Notes: generated by a model from the sequence alone, not told the origin. DNA of 64,000 bases from Polyangiaceae bacterium (GCA_013361525.1 JABFXY010000082.1:27459-91458), one strand, 5' to 3'. Positions 32,136 to 41,951 are shown, numbered from the stretch's first letter. Program-made: numbers and translations.

Positions 32136-34094
32136 GTGCGCACTCTGCACAGACGAGCTGCTCGACGCGCCGTGGCGATGTTGCTACGCCCGCGCATCTC
32201 TGTGACGGCGCTCCGTTTTTACGTGCAGGTGGCCGCGGGCCGCATCGCTGGTCCGCTCACGGACGACGAGCTCCGTGACGCCATCCATGCGGGCACGTAT
32301 GGGGACACGACGCGCGTTCGCGCGGCCGGGGGCCCGCTTTGGCTCCCCGCGCGCGCATGGGCGCCGCTCGGGTTGCAGAACGCGAGCTTGCCCGCCGCAC
32401 CCGAGGAGGCCCAGATCGCGCGATCGATCTCGCCCGACCTCTTGCTGGCCCCGAGCGACGTGCTCGACATGGTTCGGTTCGCGGTGCTCGAGCACGGTCA
32501 GGTATTCGGTCCGCTGCCGGGCAAGGTTTTGCGCGACGGATACGAAGGTGGCCGGTATCGCCGAGCCCTCGTCACGCCGCTCGACACCGCCGACTGGCTC
32601 GCCGCGAGCAAGCTGTTCGACCGGACGCTGACCGACGGCGCACGCGCGGTGGCGGCTCAGGCCGCGCCGGATCTGAAGCACATTCGCTGCCCCGTCTGCC
32701 GCGAGCGCATCCCCGAGACGGCCAGCGTCTGCCCCGAATGTGACGAGAATGTCGGTATCACTGCCGCGAGCCCTTCGTCGCGCGGGTCGATCACCGACGA
32801 GATCGAGGGCGCGTCGTGGTTTCGCATGCATTGGCGGCCCGTCGTCGCATTCGGCGCGATTTTGAGCGTGATCCTCTCCGGAATTACGCTTCGATACCTC
32901 GCGCCGGGACGCTTCGCGCCGGTGCCGAAGCCGGCCGCCGTCGCGGAGCCGAAGCCGCCGCCCGAGACCTGCAACGAAGAGTGTTGGGTCGGGGAGAGCT
33001 GTCAGGAGAGCACCTGCGTCTGGCAGACGCCCAATGGTGTGGGCCACGTCGCGGCGCGACCCGGGATCGCCGGCCCGTTCCCGCTTCCAGCGGACTTCAC
33101 CGATGGTCTGTTGCTCGACGAGGAGCGATTCGCGATCGGCCTCCTCACCGGGACCGAGCTGCGCTCGACCCGTACCGGGCAATCGCTGCAGCTCGTGAGC
33201 GAAGCATCGCAGACGCGCCAGCTCGTCCGCGTCGAGGGCGCCGTCTATGCCGTCGGCCCGCAGCACATCGCGGTCCTCGACGACCAGGATCTGCGCCTTC
33301 GAAAGACGCTCGAGCTGGGCGCAATCGTGAGCCACGTCGAAATCGGCGTGAACGGCCGGCGCGCGCTCGTGTCGCTGCCCGGGGCCCACGCCGTCGCCAT
33401 CCTCTCGACGGAGCTGCACGTGGAGCTCGATCGAATTCGATTCGGCGACGACACCATTGGTCCGCTCGGTGTCGACGACGCCGGCAAACGAGCGCTCGCG
33501 ACGACGGGCGCGATTCCGGTTGCGGGCTTGTCGGACAAACAAGGCGGCGCCATTTACGCATTCGACCCGGGTCGGCTGGCCACCGAGCAGGATCGCATTC
33601 GCGCGGGTATGCAGGGCAACCCGACCAGCGTCCTGATGGTGCCCAATGGCAAGACCGGGTTCGTCGCGCTTCGCCAGGCGGGGAAGCTCCGGCCGATCGA
33701 ATGGAATGCCGCCGGTGGCATTCGCCTGCTCGACCCTATCGACGCTTGTGACCAACCGGAGGAGCTCGGCCTCCTTCGCACCGGCCGGCGCGGCGTCATT
33801 CGCTGCAACCGCGGACGCTCTCTTCAGATCTTCGACCTCGTGTCCGGTCAGACGCTGCGGACCATCGAGTTCAACTCGCCCCCGAGCGACATGATCGTCA
33901 CGCCCGACGGCGAGCAGATCGTCGTCGCGCTGCCGGGCGCTTCGGGTGGAGCGATCGCGCTCGTCGACACCGAATCGTTCGACGTCGAGCTCGTCCCACT
34001 CACCGAGCCTCCGACGCGCGTCCGCCTCTCGAAGAGCGGCGACGCCGTCCTGGCCCTCAGCGATCGAAGCAAGGTTGCTTGGGTGATCCGGTGA
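32136..34094 (+). CDS. GYF-like/zinc-ribbon/membrane/beta-propeller protein
   Basis: Up to 652 residues (GTG at 32136; ATG at 32178 and GTG at 32202 are in-frame alternatives closer to the conserved start). Two tandem GYF_2-like domains are suggested by FYVQVAAGRIAGPLTDDELR and FAVLEHGQVFGPLPGKVLRDGY. A zinc ribbon follows (CPVCRERIPETASVCPEC, about 187-205), then a transmembrane helix (about 232-252), a short Cys motif (CNEECWVGESCQESTC) and a C-terminal beta-propeller of about 330 residues. Propeller outside, zinc ribbon inside is the expected topology. It is coupled by GTGA overlap to a second protein of similar plan. Confidence 0.75.
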   Translation: MRTLHRRAARRAVAMLLRPRISVTALRFYVQVAAGRIAGPLTDDELRDAIHAGTYGDTTRVRAAGGPLWLPARAWAPLGLQNASLPAAPEEAQIARSISPDLLLAPSDVLDMVRFAVLEHGQVFGPLPGKVLRDGYEGGRYRRALVTPLDTADWLAASKLFDRTLTDGARAVAAQAAPDLKHIRCPVCRERIPETASVCPECDENVGITAASPSSRGSITDEIEGASWFRMHWRPVVAFGAILSVILSGITLRYLAPGRFAPVPKPAAVAEPKPPPETCNEECWVGESCQESTCVWQTPNGVGHVAARPGIAGPFPLPADFTDGLLLDEERFAIGLLTGTELRSTRTGQSLQLVSEASQTRQLVRVEGAVYAVGPQHIAVLDDQDLRLRKTLELGAIVSHVEIGVNGRRALVSLPGAHAVAILSTELHVELDRIRFGDDTIGPLGVDDAGKRALATTGAIPVAGLSDKQGGAIYAFDPGRLATEQDRIRAGMQGNPTSVLMVPNGKTGFVALRQAGKLRPIEWNAAGGIRLLDPIDACDQPEELGLLRTGRRGVIRCNRGRSLQIFDLVSGQTLRTIEFNSPPSDMIVTPDGEQIVVALPGASGGAIALVDTESFDVELVPLTEPPTRVRLSKSGDAVLALSDRSKVAWVIR

Positions 34095-35509
34095 GCACCG
34101 CGCTTCGGGCGAGCGGCGACGAACGTCGCGTTCCCTGCGCCAGCTGCAAAAAGCCCATCATCGCCGGCGCGCGCAAATGCCGTCATTGCAAGGCCTGGCA
34201 GCCCGAAGGCCCCAAGGCCCCGCGCGCGGCCATCATCATGACGATCACGCTGACGAGCGTCCTGTCGGTGATCGTCACCTCGCGCGAGTCGATCGTCGAA
34301 AAGGCTCCTCCGCTCACGACCCTTCCTGGGGATCCGGTGTCGTCCACCGAGCCCTCGCCGGCGGCGGTGGGTCCCGACCTGCCGCCGCCTCCGCCGCCGA
34401 AGGCTCCTCCTCCGCCTGCCGAGAAGCGCAAATGGAAGGCGCGGGAGATCAAGATGGGGGACGTACATCCCCTCGACCTCGCGCTCTCGAAAGACGGTGA
34501 GCGCATCTTCGTCAGCGCCGACGACGCGACCATCCGCGAGTACCGCGCTGCAACCGGCGAGATCGTCCACAAGGCGAGCGTCCCCGCCAAAGGCGATCGC
34601 ATCGAGCTTTTGTTCGATCGGTACATCGCCGTCCTGCGAAAAGACGACCGCGTGACCCGCGTGCCCGTCGTGGATGTCGAGCGCTGGGACTACGACCCCA
34701 TTCCCCTCGATGTCGGAGCCGGCCCCGGCGACATCCGGGAGATGAGCGACAAGAGCGTCGTCGTCGCGACGACCGCCGGTCACCGCGTCAGCCGCTTCAA
34801 GCTTCCTTCCGGCAAGCGCGTCGCCGACATCAAGCTGCCGCAGACGACGGGGCAGCTCTTCCTCGTCAACAGCGCGGGGAGGCCGACGCTCGCGGCGCTC
34901 GGCGCCATGACCCACTCGGGCAGGCCCGCCGGCGCGTGGATCGATCTGTTCGACCCGGCGGAGACGCCCTTCGGCGCGACCCGCCGAAGCATCGCGGTAG
35001 GTCGAGATCCGCGACCGGGTGGGGTGACGTCCGAAGGCGACGTGATCTTCTTCCCGGATTTTGCGACCAATACCGCTTCGATTCTTCCCGTATCGAGCCC
35101 GTCCGACATTCGCAGCGCCGAGGTCGGGCAGGGACCCATTGCGGGGTTCGTGATGGCCGGCGATCGTTATGGCGTCACGTTGGACGCGACCGCGCGCACT
35201 GCGAGCGTCGTCGACCTCGCGCCGACTTCGGGCTCCGAGCGCATTCGCGTGACGACGCTCATGTTGAGCGCCGAGCCGCGCATGGGGCGCTTGTCGAGTG
35301 ACGGCACCACCTTGTTCGTCGCCCTCGGAGGCGGCGAGGAGCCTCCGCGCGACGAAGGCGTCGCCATCATCGCCGGCGACCCGCCCGAGATCGTCGGGAC
35401 CTTCCCCACCGGCAAGGGCGCCATTTCGGTCGCCGTCGCCAAAGACCTCTCGAGGGCGGCCGTCGCGAACTACTTCGCCAAATCGATCACCGTATTGGAG
35501 TCGCCATGA
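34091..35509 (+). CDS. Zinc-ribbon membrane protein with beta-propeller, partner of the preceding gene
   Basis: A 472-residue protein with GTG at 34091 overlapping the previous stop (GTGA). An N-terminal zinc ribbon (CASCKKPIIAGARKCRHCKAW) is followed by one hydrophobic helix (about 47-65), a Pro-rich linker (PPPPPPKAPPPP) and a propeller of about 350 residues with repeats such as LALSKDGERIFVSADDATIREYRAATGE. Same architecture as its upstream neighbour without the GYF-like part. The gene overlaps orn by ATGA. The two probably act together at the inner membrane; function unknown. Confidence 0.8.
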   Translation: MSTALRASGDERRVPCASCKKPIIAGARKCRHCKAWQPEGPKAPRAAIIMTITLTSVLSVIVTSRESIVEKAPPLTTLPGDPVSSTEPSPAAVGPDLPPPPPPKAPPPPAEKRKWKAREIKMGDVHPLDLALSKDGERIFVSADDATIREYRAATGEIVHKASVPAKGDRIELLFDRYIAVLRKDDRVTRVPVVDVERWDYDPIPLDVGAGPGDIREMSDKSVVVATTAGHRVSRFKLPSGKRVADIKLPQTTGQLFLVNSAGRPTLAALGAMTHSGRPAGAWIDLFDPAETPFGATRRSIAVGRDPRPGGVTSEGDVIFFPDFATNTASILPVSSPSDIRSAEVGQGPIAGFVMAGDRYGVTLDATARTASVVDLAPTSGSERIRVTTLMLSAEPRMGRLSSDGTTLFVALGGGEEPPRDEGVAIIAGDPPEIVGTFPTGKGAISVAVAKDLSRAAVANYFAKSITVLESP

Positions 35510-36054
35510 GCGATCGCACGCGCCGCCTCGTCTGGGTCGACCTCGAGATGACGGGCCTCGACCCGAACGAGTGCACCATCGTCGAGATTGCCACCATCGT
35601 CACCGACGAGGACCTCAACGTCGTCGCGACCGGGCCGGAGCTCGTGATTCACGCGACCGAAGAAGAGCTCGCGCGGATGGCCCCGGTGGTCGTCGAAATG
35701 CACCAGAAGAGCGGCCTGACCGAGCGCATACGCGCCTCGACCGTCACGATGATGGAGGCGGAGCAGGCGACCATCGCGTTCCTCAAGGAGCACGTCGACG
35801 AGCGCACCGCGCCGCTCTGCGGCAACTCGGTCTGGAAGGACAAGCAGTTCCTCGAGAAGTACATGCCGGCGGTGACGGCGTATCTCCACTATCGGCTCGT
35901 CGACGTCTCGACGATCAAAGAGCTCGTGCGGCGGTGGTATCCCGCGGACTTCGGAGCGCCGAAGAAGAGCGAGCGACATCGTGCTCTCGACGACATCCAC
36001 GAGAGCATCGCTGAGCTGGTCCACTATCGCTCTCGCGTCTTCGTCTCTGTCTAG
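35506..36054 (+). CDS. orn: Oligoribonuclease
   Basis: A 182-residue DEDD exonuclease that degrades 2-5-nt RNAs (and pGpG from c-di-GMP turnover) to mononucleotides. Motifs: LVWVDLEMTGLDP (Asp12, Glu14), IVEIATIVTD, the middle region CGNSVWKDKQFLEKYMP, and HRALDDIHESIAEL for the final His/Asp. Length is standard. The ATG overlaps the preceding stop and a GGAG lies upstream, so it is cotranslated with the propeller gene. The end overlaps the convergent deacetylase gene by four bases. Confidence 0.97.
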   Translation: MSDRTRRLVWVDLEMTGLDPNECTIVEIATIVTDEDLNVVATGPELVIHATEEELARMAPVVVEMHQKSGLTERIRASTVTMMEAEQATIAFLKEHVDERTAPLCGNSVWKDKQFLEKYMPAVTAYLHYRLVDVSTIKELVRRWYPADFGAPKKSERHRALDDIHESIAELVHYRSRVFVSV

Positions 36055-36905
36055 CGAAGACCGTAGGCTTCGACACAGGCCCTCGCGGTCGCGACGTGAA
36101 TCGCGAGCACCGGCGCGATCGTGCCATTCGAGTCGCGCTGGTAACCGCCTGCGAGGTTCCACGCGACGGGTAGCCCGAAGCGTCGCGCGGACTCGAACAC
36201 GATTTCATCGCGCCGTCGAAGCTCGTCGTCGGTGAGCCACCCGCCGAGCGGATCCTGGACGTGGGGATCGGCTCCGGCTTGATAGAGCAAGACGTCGCAA
36301 TCGGACATCGACGCCACGATGGCGGGGAGCCGCGCGAGGAACGACGCGGCTTGGTCCGGCCGATGGTAGGTCGCGCCCGCGGTGAAATGGCGAATCTGGC
36401 CACTTTCACCGAGGCGTCGCCGAATGTCGTCGGTGCCGTCGCCCTCGTGCATGTCGCAATCGAGGATGCCCACCGACGCCGCACCATCGAGCTCGCGCAA
36501 CGCGAGCGCGGCGACCATGAGACCATTGAAGGTGCAGAAGCCCGCGCCGCGATCCCACCCCGCGTGATGGAAGCCGGAACAAGGCGCGACGGCGACCGAT
36601 CGCGTCGCGCGCGCCCGGCGCGCCGCCGAGAGCATTGCGCCCGACGTCCACGCCAATGACGAGGCTACCCCGGCCGAGCGATCGCCGAACCCGTTTGCAC
36701 GGCGCAGCGCCAGGACATCGTCGACATACAGCGGATCGTGCGCTCGATGGAGATCCTGGACGCCGACGGACGAAGGCCGAACAACTTCGATCGGCAAGCC
36801 GTGAGTGCGCCAGGCGTCGACGACCTGTGCGGGTTTGCCTGCGCTGGGCGAGAACGACGACGGGTGCGCGACCATTTCGTCGCAATAGAAGACTTCGAGC
36901 TTCAT
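36051..36905 (-). CDS. Histone deacetylase-family (class II-like) amidohydrolase
   Basis: A 284-residue protein from the ATG at 36905; an in-frame ATG at 36941 would add non-family residues. Zn-dependent deacetylase signatures: HDPLYVDDVLALR, GFHHAG (His113/His114), GFCTFNGLMVAALAL, ILDCDMHEGDGT (Asp151, His153 zinc ligands), YQAGADPHVQDPLGG (Asp213 zinc ligand) and AGGY (Tyr255 catalytic). In bacteria these act on acetylated small molecules (polyamines, acetoin-related) or proteins. A LysR-type regulator is divergently transcribed from its start, and may control it. Confidence 0.93.
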   Translation of the reverse strand: MKLEVFYCDEMVAHPSSFSPSAGKPAQVVDAWRTHGLPIEVVRPSSVGVQDLHRAHDPLYVDDVLALRRANGFGDRSAGVASSLAWTSGAMLSAARRARATRSVAVAPCSGFHHAGWDRGAGFCTFNGLMVAALALRELDGAASVGILDCDMHEGDGTDDIRRRLGESGQIRHFTAGATYHRPDQAASFLARLPAIVASMSDCDVLLYQAGADPHVQDPLGGWLTDDELRRRDEIVFESARRFGLPVAWNLAGGYQRDSNGTIAPVLAIHVATARACVEAYGLR

Positions 36906-36996
36906 GGCCCGAAGGTGCAGCGAGCCGAGTTTTCTCGCCATGCAAGCTTCCGCAAGGAGCTTTACTATCGAGTCATGTTCTCGCTGCGAGGGATCC

Positions 36997-37920
36997 GTGG
37001 GCTTCTATCAGCCTCGTAAAGAGCAACCAGCGCTCGCCCCGCTCTTCGCAGAGCGCGGCTTGTCCCTCGATCGCCTGCGGTCGTTCCTCGAGGTGGCGGA
37101 GGCAGGCAGCATCGCGCGCGCCTCGCAGGGCGACCCCGTACGGCAGAGCCAGCTCAGCCGCCAACTGAGCGAGCTCGAGGGCTTTTTCGGCTGCGCGCTG
37201 ACGGAGCGGCGCAAAGGCCGCCGCGTGCTCACGGACGCCGGGGAGCGCCTCGCAGAGCACGTGCGGTGGACCTTCTCCGGACTGCTCGAGATCAAGCGTG
37301 GCGTGGGTGAAGTGTCAGCCCCTCCGCTCGTCCTCGCGGCCGGCGACAGCGTCCTGCATTGGCTCGTGTTGCCGCGCATCGCCAGCGTGGAGGCGCGTTT
37401 CTCCGTCTCTGCGCTACCCGTGCACGACGTCGTTTCGGGTCTCGGCGACGGGAGCGTCGACATCGGTATCGTGCGGCGCGACGAGGTGCCGCAGACACTC
37501 GAGAGCACCCCTCTCGGCGAGGTGGAGCACGCCCTCTTCGTGCCGCGCGCCATTGCCCCACGAGGCGTGCCGGATGACGAGCTTCCGTTCGTGGTCCCCA
37601 TTGCAGCGCAAGTCAGCGATCGCGATTTCGTCGCGAAGATGATCGATACGGCGGCCCGATCGAACAAAACACTGACGATCACGCTCCGCTGCGAAACATT
37701 TCCGCAGGTGTTCCGGGCCGTCCAATCGGGACGCTACGCGGGCCTATTGCCGACGCTCGCACGTGCAGAGCTCGGCGCGAGCCGGTATCGCGAGGTCGCG
37801 TTCGGAGGCCGGCATCGCTCCAGCCTCCGGCTCGCTTGGTCCCCGACGCTCGTTCGCGTCCGTCCCAGCGCGGCGCGCACGATCGAGCGGCTCAAGGAGG
37901 TCTTGCGCGCGCCGAAATGA
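36997..37920 (+). CDS. LysR-family transcriptional regulator
   Basis: A 307-residue regulator from GTG at 36997 with AGGG upstream. The winged-helix DNA-binding region RLRSFLEVAEAGSIARASQG followed by RQSQLSRQLSELEGFFGCAL is LysR-like, although the recognition helix is slightly longer than usual. The C-terminal part contains strands of the substrate-binding domain (LVLAAGDSVLHWLVLP, VDIGIVRRDEVP, FVVPIAAQ). It is divergent from the HDAC-family gene with a 91-bp gap, a common regulator-target arrangement; no clear T-N11-A motif was found. Confidence 0.85.
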   Translation: MGFYQPRKEQPALAPLFAERGLSLDRLRSFLEVAEAGSIARASQGDPVRQSQLSRQLSELEGFFGCALTERRKGRRVLTDAGERLAEHVRWTFSGLLEIKRGVGEVSAPPLVLAAGDSVLHWLVLPRIASVEARFSVSALPVHDVVSGLGDGSVDIGIVRRDEVPQTLESTPLGEVEHALFVPRAIAPRGVPDDELPFVVPIAAQVSDRDFVAKMIDTAARSNKTLTITLRCETFPQVFRAVQSGRYAGLLPTLARAELGASRYREVAFGGRHRSSLRLAWSPTLVRVRPSAARTIERLKEVLRAPK

Positions 37921-37934
37921 AGCGCGCACGTCCC

Positions 37935-39797
37935 TCATTTCGGATCGAGGTAGTCGCAGGCTGGGACATTCCGACCTTTGGCGAATCGGAACGACGCGGT
38001 CCAACCGTCCAGCACCGACTTTGCGAACGGGTCGCCGTATCCCTCGACGATCAAGATGGCGCCCGTTCCCGCGCAGATCGGAACGAGCACCGCGCGGAAC
38101 CTCGCGGGTGTTCCGGATACGGCCCAGGTCCTTTCGATCCCTGAGCCGAGCGGCGTCTTCGCAGGTCCGCCGCCGAGCGCGCGCAGCTCGAGGCCGTGTT
38201 TGAAGAGGGCGGCGCCGAACGCATCGCGCACCTCGCGAAAGGTCCGATCGTTCTCTTCGTCGCTCGTGATTCGTGTGGAGATCGAAAGGGCGCCCGCGAT
38301 GAGTGTGTCGGGGCGATCGATGAGGAGGTCGAGGTCGTCGTCGCCGACACGGGCGCGCATCCCCTCGGGGACGCGCCCGACGATGCCGAGCCATTCGTTG
38401 CGGTACACATCGCCCTTCAGCGTGCCGTGTTTCGGCTCGGGCAGCGCGACGCGTGGAGGAATCGTCGCGGTGCTCACGGGGGTCGCTTTTGGTGCAGGCC
38501 CCGGTAGCTCGAGCAGCTTGCTCACGAGCTGTTTGGCTCTGGTCTCGTCGAGCCCGCGGACGAAGGCCACGACGTCTCCACGGCGCTTGACGGTGACCGA
38601 CGCCGTAATGGTGCGGCCGACGATGCTGTTTTCTCCGAAACAGCCCGGCGACGTGATGGCCGTCTCGAACGCTCGCGCGTCGTCCTCCGAATCCCATGTG
38701 GTGACCCACGACATCGCGAGATCGCCTTCGTTCGACGTGAGTGCATAGAACCGGTCCCCGGCCCAGCCGGCGGCTGCTTCGCGGGCGATTTTCTCCGAGG
38801 TGCAGCGCGTGAGAAGGACGCGCGTCTGCAGCTCGCCGAGGGAATCGGAGCCGAGTTGGCGCATGCCGGCGATCGGATCCAATGGGCGAATCGGCCTCGC
38901 GCCTTCGCCGGCGAGGTACTTCTCCGGGTGAAGGATCTGCTCGGTGGTCGTGGGCGGTTTCGCGAACACCGAATCGACGAGGGGGAAACCTCCGGCGCGG
39001 TACAAGTCGGAGACGAAGAACATCCCCGCCTCGTACGGAAACGACAGCCGCTCGCGCGCGAGGTCGATCGATCGCGAGAGGGCCGACCCATGTTGCTCGT
39101 GCGCGAGCGCCTCACGCGGGACCTGCTCCGTCGTCTCGCGAATGCGTCGCAAGGTTCGCCCGACAGGGGCGCCGAGCTCCGCGCCGATGTACGCGCCCAT
39201 CGCGACCATTGCATCCCCCTCGACGAGCGCGAGGCGTGCCAATGCTTCGTCGGTGCTGACATCGCCGTCGGATTGGAGCCCGAACGCCTGCTCCTGTAAT
39301 GCATGTTGCATCTCGTGCGCCACGATCGCGCGCTGGACGAGTGCCTCCTTTTCGGACTCGGGTGTGACGATCGGGATGTAGACCTTGTCTTCCTTTCGGT
39401 CGTAAAACGCCGCGACTTGCTCGACGAGCAGCTCTTCGCCGGAGGCGACGTCTTTTCGTTTCGAGGGGACGGGCAAGAAGTCGAATCCGACGAGCAGCGC
39501 CTCTTCGAGCGACGAGTCCGTTCCTTCGCTCGAGCCGGCGGCACGTCGGGTGACCTCCGCGCGAAACGCCTCCGGCGAAAGGCGCTCCACGCGGACGTCG
39601 CGCTTGATGACCATCGCGCGCGCCCCGCTGACTTGCTCGAGGATGTGCTGAGTTTCCTCGGCGGTGAGCGGCGACGCATGCGAAGCCGTTACGTCGCGCG
39701 CCGTCTTCGGCTCGCGCGTTTGACCGCCGCGCCGACTGCATGCGACCGCGGTGAGGGACAGCAGCGTAACGAATGAGAGAAAGCGGAGCGCGTCCAT
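37935..39797 (-). CDS. Lipoprotein with gluzincin-type metallopeptidase motif
   Basis: A 620-residue lipoprotein (lipobox AVAC20). The N-terminal half contains AIVAHEMQHALQEQAFG: HExxH at 161-165, with Glu193 in LVEGDAMVAMG as possible third zinc ligand, as in gluzincins. The surrounding region (FYDRKEDKVYIP, ARLALVEGD) fits a zinc peptidase domain of about 250 residues. The C-terminal half (about 440-620) is a separate domain with strands such as YRNEWLGIVGRVPEGM and TWAVSGTPARFRAVLVP. No exact family recognised. The gene starts one base after the upstream gene's stop. Confidence 0.75.
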   Translation of the reverse strand: MDALRFLSFVTLLSLTAVACSRRGGQTREPKTARDVTASHASPLTAEETQHILEQVSGARAMVIKRDVRVERLSPEAFRAEVTRRAAGSSEGTDSSLEEALLVGFDFLPVPSKRKDVASGEELLVEQVAAFYDRKEDKVYIPIVTPESEKEALVQRAIVAHEMQHALQEQAFGLQSDGDVSTDEALARLALVEGDAMVAMGAYIGAELGAPVGRTLRRIRETTEQVPREALAHEQHGSALSRSIDLARERLSFPYEAGMFFVSDLYRAGGFPLVDSVFAKPPTTTEQILHPEKYLAGEGARPIRPLDPIAGMRQLGSDSLGELQTRVLLTRCTSEKIAREAAAGWAGDRFYALTSNEGDLAMSWVTTWDSEDDARAFETAITSPGCFGENSIVGRTITASVTVKRRGDVVAFVRGLDETRAKQLVSKLLELPGPAPKATPVSTATIPPRVALPEPKHGTLKGDVYRNEWLGIVGRVPEGMRARVGDDDLDLLIDRPDTLIAGALSISTRITSDEENDRTFREVRDAFGAALFKHGLELRALGGGPAKTPLGSGIERTWAVSGTPARFRAVLVPICAGTGAILIVEGYGDPFAKSVLDGWTASFRFAKGRNVPACDYLDPK

Positions 39798-39798
39798 C

Positions 39799-40770
39799 TC
39801 AGAACTCCCCGCGCCAATAGCGAGGTCGAACCTCGGCGGGCCGCTCGTCGATGGCGAAATGCTCCGCGCTGGACGCGCTTTCGTCCGCTTTGCGCTTTGG
39901 CGGGGTATCGAGCTCGACCGCGGTCCGGCCTGTTACGAACACGGCAATCCCCGAGGCGAGCAGCGCGGCGCCGGCGCCGAGGGAGACGCCGCCGGCGATC
40001 TTCAGCGTATCGTCCTCCCCACTACCCAAGTCGGCGAAGCCGAGCGGCAACGTCGCGGCGCCCGCGGCGACACCGGTTGCACCGATGATCGTCATCCACA
40101 CGCCGGCCGTCCGCTGACCGCGGTTTCCCGGCGATACATCGACGTTCGTGTCGCCGGTCCTGTCACGCAGCTTGAAGGTCGAAGACTCGGGGATGTCCGT
40201 GCCACCAATGAAGAACTGCTGACCCCGCGACCCGTCGATGACCTTGTCACATGGGGATTCGCAAACCGCTCGAACCTGCGTCACCGCGGCGACGTATCGG
40301 CCGACGCCGAATACGGTGGTAGCGCCACGTTCGTAGAGCGTGACCGGCTCTTCGCTCTCGATATGGACGCGAACGACACCCGGTCCGGAGGGCGCCGGCT
40401 CTTCCTCCGGAATGGGGGCTTCGTAACCGGGGCCGGCCTCGCCGGGCTCGACGGCGTCATTGTCGGCCTTCTTTTCGTATTTGCCCTTTTCGACGTCGGC
40501 GACCTCGGCCCAGGCGAGCGTGCGCGGCTCTTTGCTTCCGCTCTCCGTGATGACGACTTTGCTTCCCGGCTCGACGGTCACGATCGTTCCGCGAATCGTG
40601 CCGCCGTTCTTGAGGGACACTTCGTCGACGCCCATTTCGTCGCCGGCCCGGGCGACGGACGCCGAGCTCGAGCAGAGGAACGCGAGCGCCCCAATGAGGT
40701 AATTGCGCGAGGCCGACGCTATGGACCTCTTTTTTTGCAACCCGTGACCGAAAGTTCGCTTGCACGACAT
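39799..40770 (-). CDS. Exported protein of unknown function with C-terminal membrane helices
   Basis: A 323-residue protein from the ATG at 40770 behind GGAGAGAG. A Sec-type signal (NYLIGALAFLCSSSASVARA) is preceded by a basic N-region. Residues 55-90 have an SH3-like feel (VSLKNGGTIRGTIVTVEPGSKVVI, then SKEPRTLAWAEVADV), as in proteins where a small Sm/SH3-like domain precedes membrane helices. Two C-terminal hydrophobic segments (about 220-245 and 260-285) follow. It forms an operon with the peptidase-like lipoprotein downstream. Function not recognised. Confidence 0.7.
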   Translation of the reverse strand: MSCKRTFGHGLQKKRSIASASRNYLIGALAFLCSSSASVARAGDEMGVDEVSLKNGGTIRGTIVTVEPGSKVVITESGSKEPRTLAWAEVADVEKGKYEKKADNDAVEPGEAGPGYEAPIPEEEPAPSGPGVVRVHIESEEPVTLYERGATTVFGVGRYVAAVTQVRAVCESPCDKVIDGSRGQQFFIGGTDIPESSTFKLRDRTGDTNVDVSPGNRGQRTAGVWMTIIGATGVAAGAATLPLGFADLGSGEDDTLKIAGGVSLGAGAALLASGIAVFVTGRTAVELDTPPKRKADESASSAEHFAIDERPAEVRPRYWRGEF

Positions 40771-40982
40771 GACGCTCTCTCCATGCGGTGCCGGGAGACC
40801 GGCACCGGGCAGAAAATGGGCACGACGAGGCCCACGCGGCGCGAGCGCGCCACGTGAGCCGAGTTCGCCGTTCTTGTCGGTGCGAGCGGGTACGAGTTGC
40901 CATGAAATCGACACGCCCTGAAAAAAGCATCGCGGCCGGTTCCCGCCTTTTCGCGAGCTCCGCAACATGCGAACAAGGAAGG

Positions 40983-41951
40983 ATGCGCGTAGCGACCTTA
41001 TCGTTGCTGCTATTCGTTGCTTTGCTGCTCGTGGCCGAAACGTCGTTTGCGTTCGAGTTCACCGACGAGCGAGGCGGGCTCGTGCTCACCGTCGATACGC
41101 GAGCGGACGAGCGATTCTGCGTTGCGCTTCCGCGCGGACACCGCGACGACGCCGGCTGCGAGGGATACGAGCCATCGGTTCTCGACGAGATGGCCGACGC
41201 GCCGACCGACGGCACGACCAAGGTCGGTGTCGGCGTCCTGCGAAAGGGAGACAACGTCGTTTCGGTGCTCGTTCAGCGGTACGACAAGGTGAAGTCGTTC
41301 GTGCCGAAGCGAGACGGCGAGCTCTTCTCGAAGGGCCTGTTCGGTGCGCTTACGGCTCGGATCCAGGGCGCTTCGATCCGCCGCTCCGATCAACGCGTGA
41401 AGGCATTCGGTGGGCGCGATGTCCATGAAGCGACTGCCGATTTGGATATTCCAGAGACTTCGCCGCTGAGGCCCGCGTTCGGTCGCGTCTCGTTCTTTAC
41501 CTTTGCAGCAGGCGACGTCGTCTACTCGGTCTCGGTCTGCGGTGCGGCGGAGAACGCGGCACACGTGGACGAGGTCGGCAATCGAATCATGCTTACGCTG
41601 CAGGGCAAACCGGGCCGGGACTCGCTCGAGCAATCACGTGCGTATCACCTGGGTCGAGCCATCGGCAGCTTCCTCGCGGCAGCGATTCCGCTCATCGGAT
41701 TGGCCGTGCTCATCATCGTGGCGCTCCGCTGGCGCCGTCGCACGCCCACGCAGCCTCCCTATCCTGGGGCGCAGTCCTATCATGTATATGGGCAGCCTCC
41801 TCCCGGCAGCCAATACGGCGTTCACGGCGGGCCGCCGGGCCCACAAGAACCAAATGGACCAAACCCTCCGGCTCGAGACGGACCGATGGGTTGGGCGCCC
41901 GCCGATACGAATGCATCCAAAGGTTCGGGGCAGGGGCCTCCTCACCAATAG
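40983..41951 (+). CDS. Signal-peptide protein with C-terminal membrane helix and GPQ-rich tail
   Basis: A 322-residue protein. ATG 40983 begins a clear signal peptide (ATLSLLLFVALLLVAETSFAFEF) after AAGGAAGG; an in-frame ATG at 40902 exists. The periplasmic domain (about 25-215) is mixed alpha/beta with two Cys pairs (FCVALP, GCEGY; VCGAA). One transmembrane helix (about 238-258, AIPLIGLAVLIIVALRW) is followed by a cytoplasmic Pro/Gly/Gln-rich tail. No family recognised; the layout recalls membrane stress sensors but no signalling domain is present. Confidence 0.7.
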   Translation: MRVATLSLLLFVALLLVAETSFAFEFTDERGGLVLTVDTRADERFCVALPRGHRDDAGCEGYEPSVLDEMADAPTDGTTKVGVGVLRKGDNVVSVLVQRYDKVKSFVPKRDGELFSKGLFGALTARIQGASIRRSDQRVKAFGGRDVHEATADLDIPETSPLRPAFGRVSFFTFAAGDVVYSVSVCGAAENAAHVDEVGNRIMLTLQGKPGRDSLEQSRAYHLGRAIGSFLAAAIPLIGLAVLIIVALRWRRRTPTQPPYPGAQSYHVYGQPPPGSQYGVHGGPPGPQEPNGPNPPARDGPMGWAPADTNASKGSGQGPPHQ

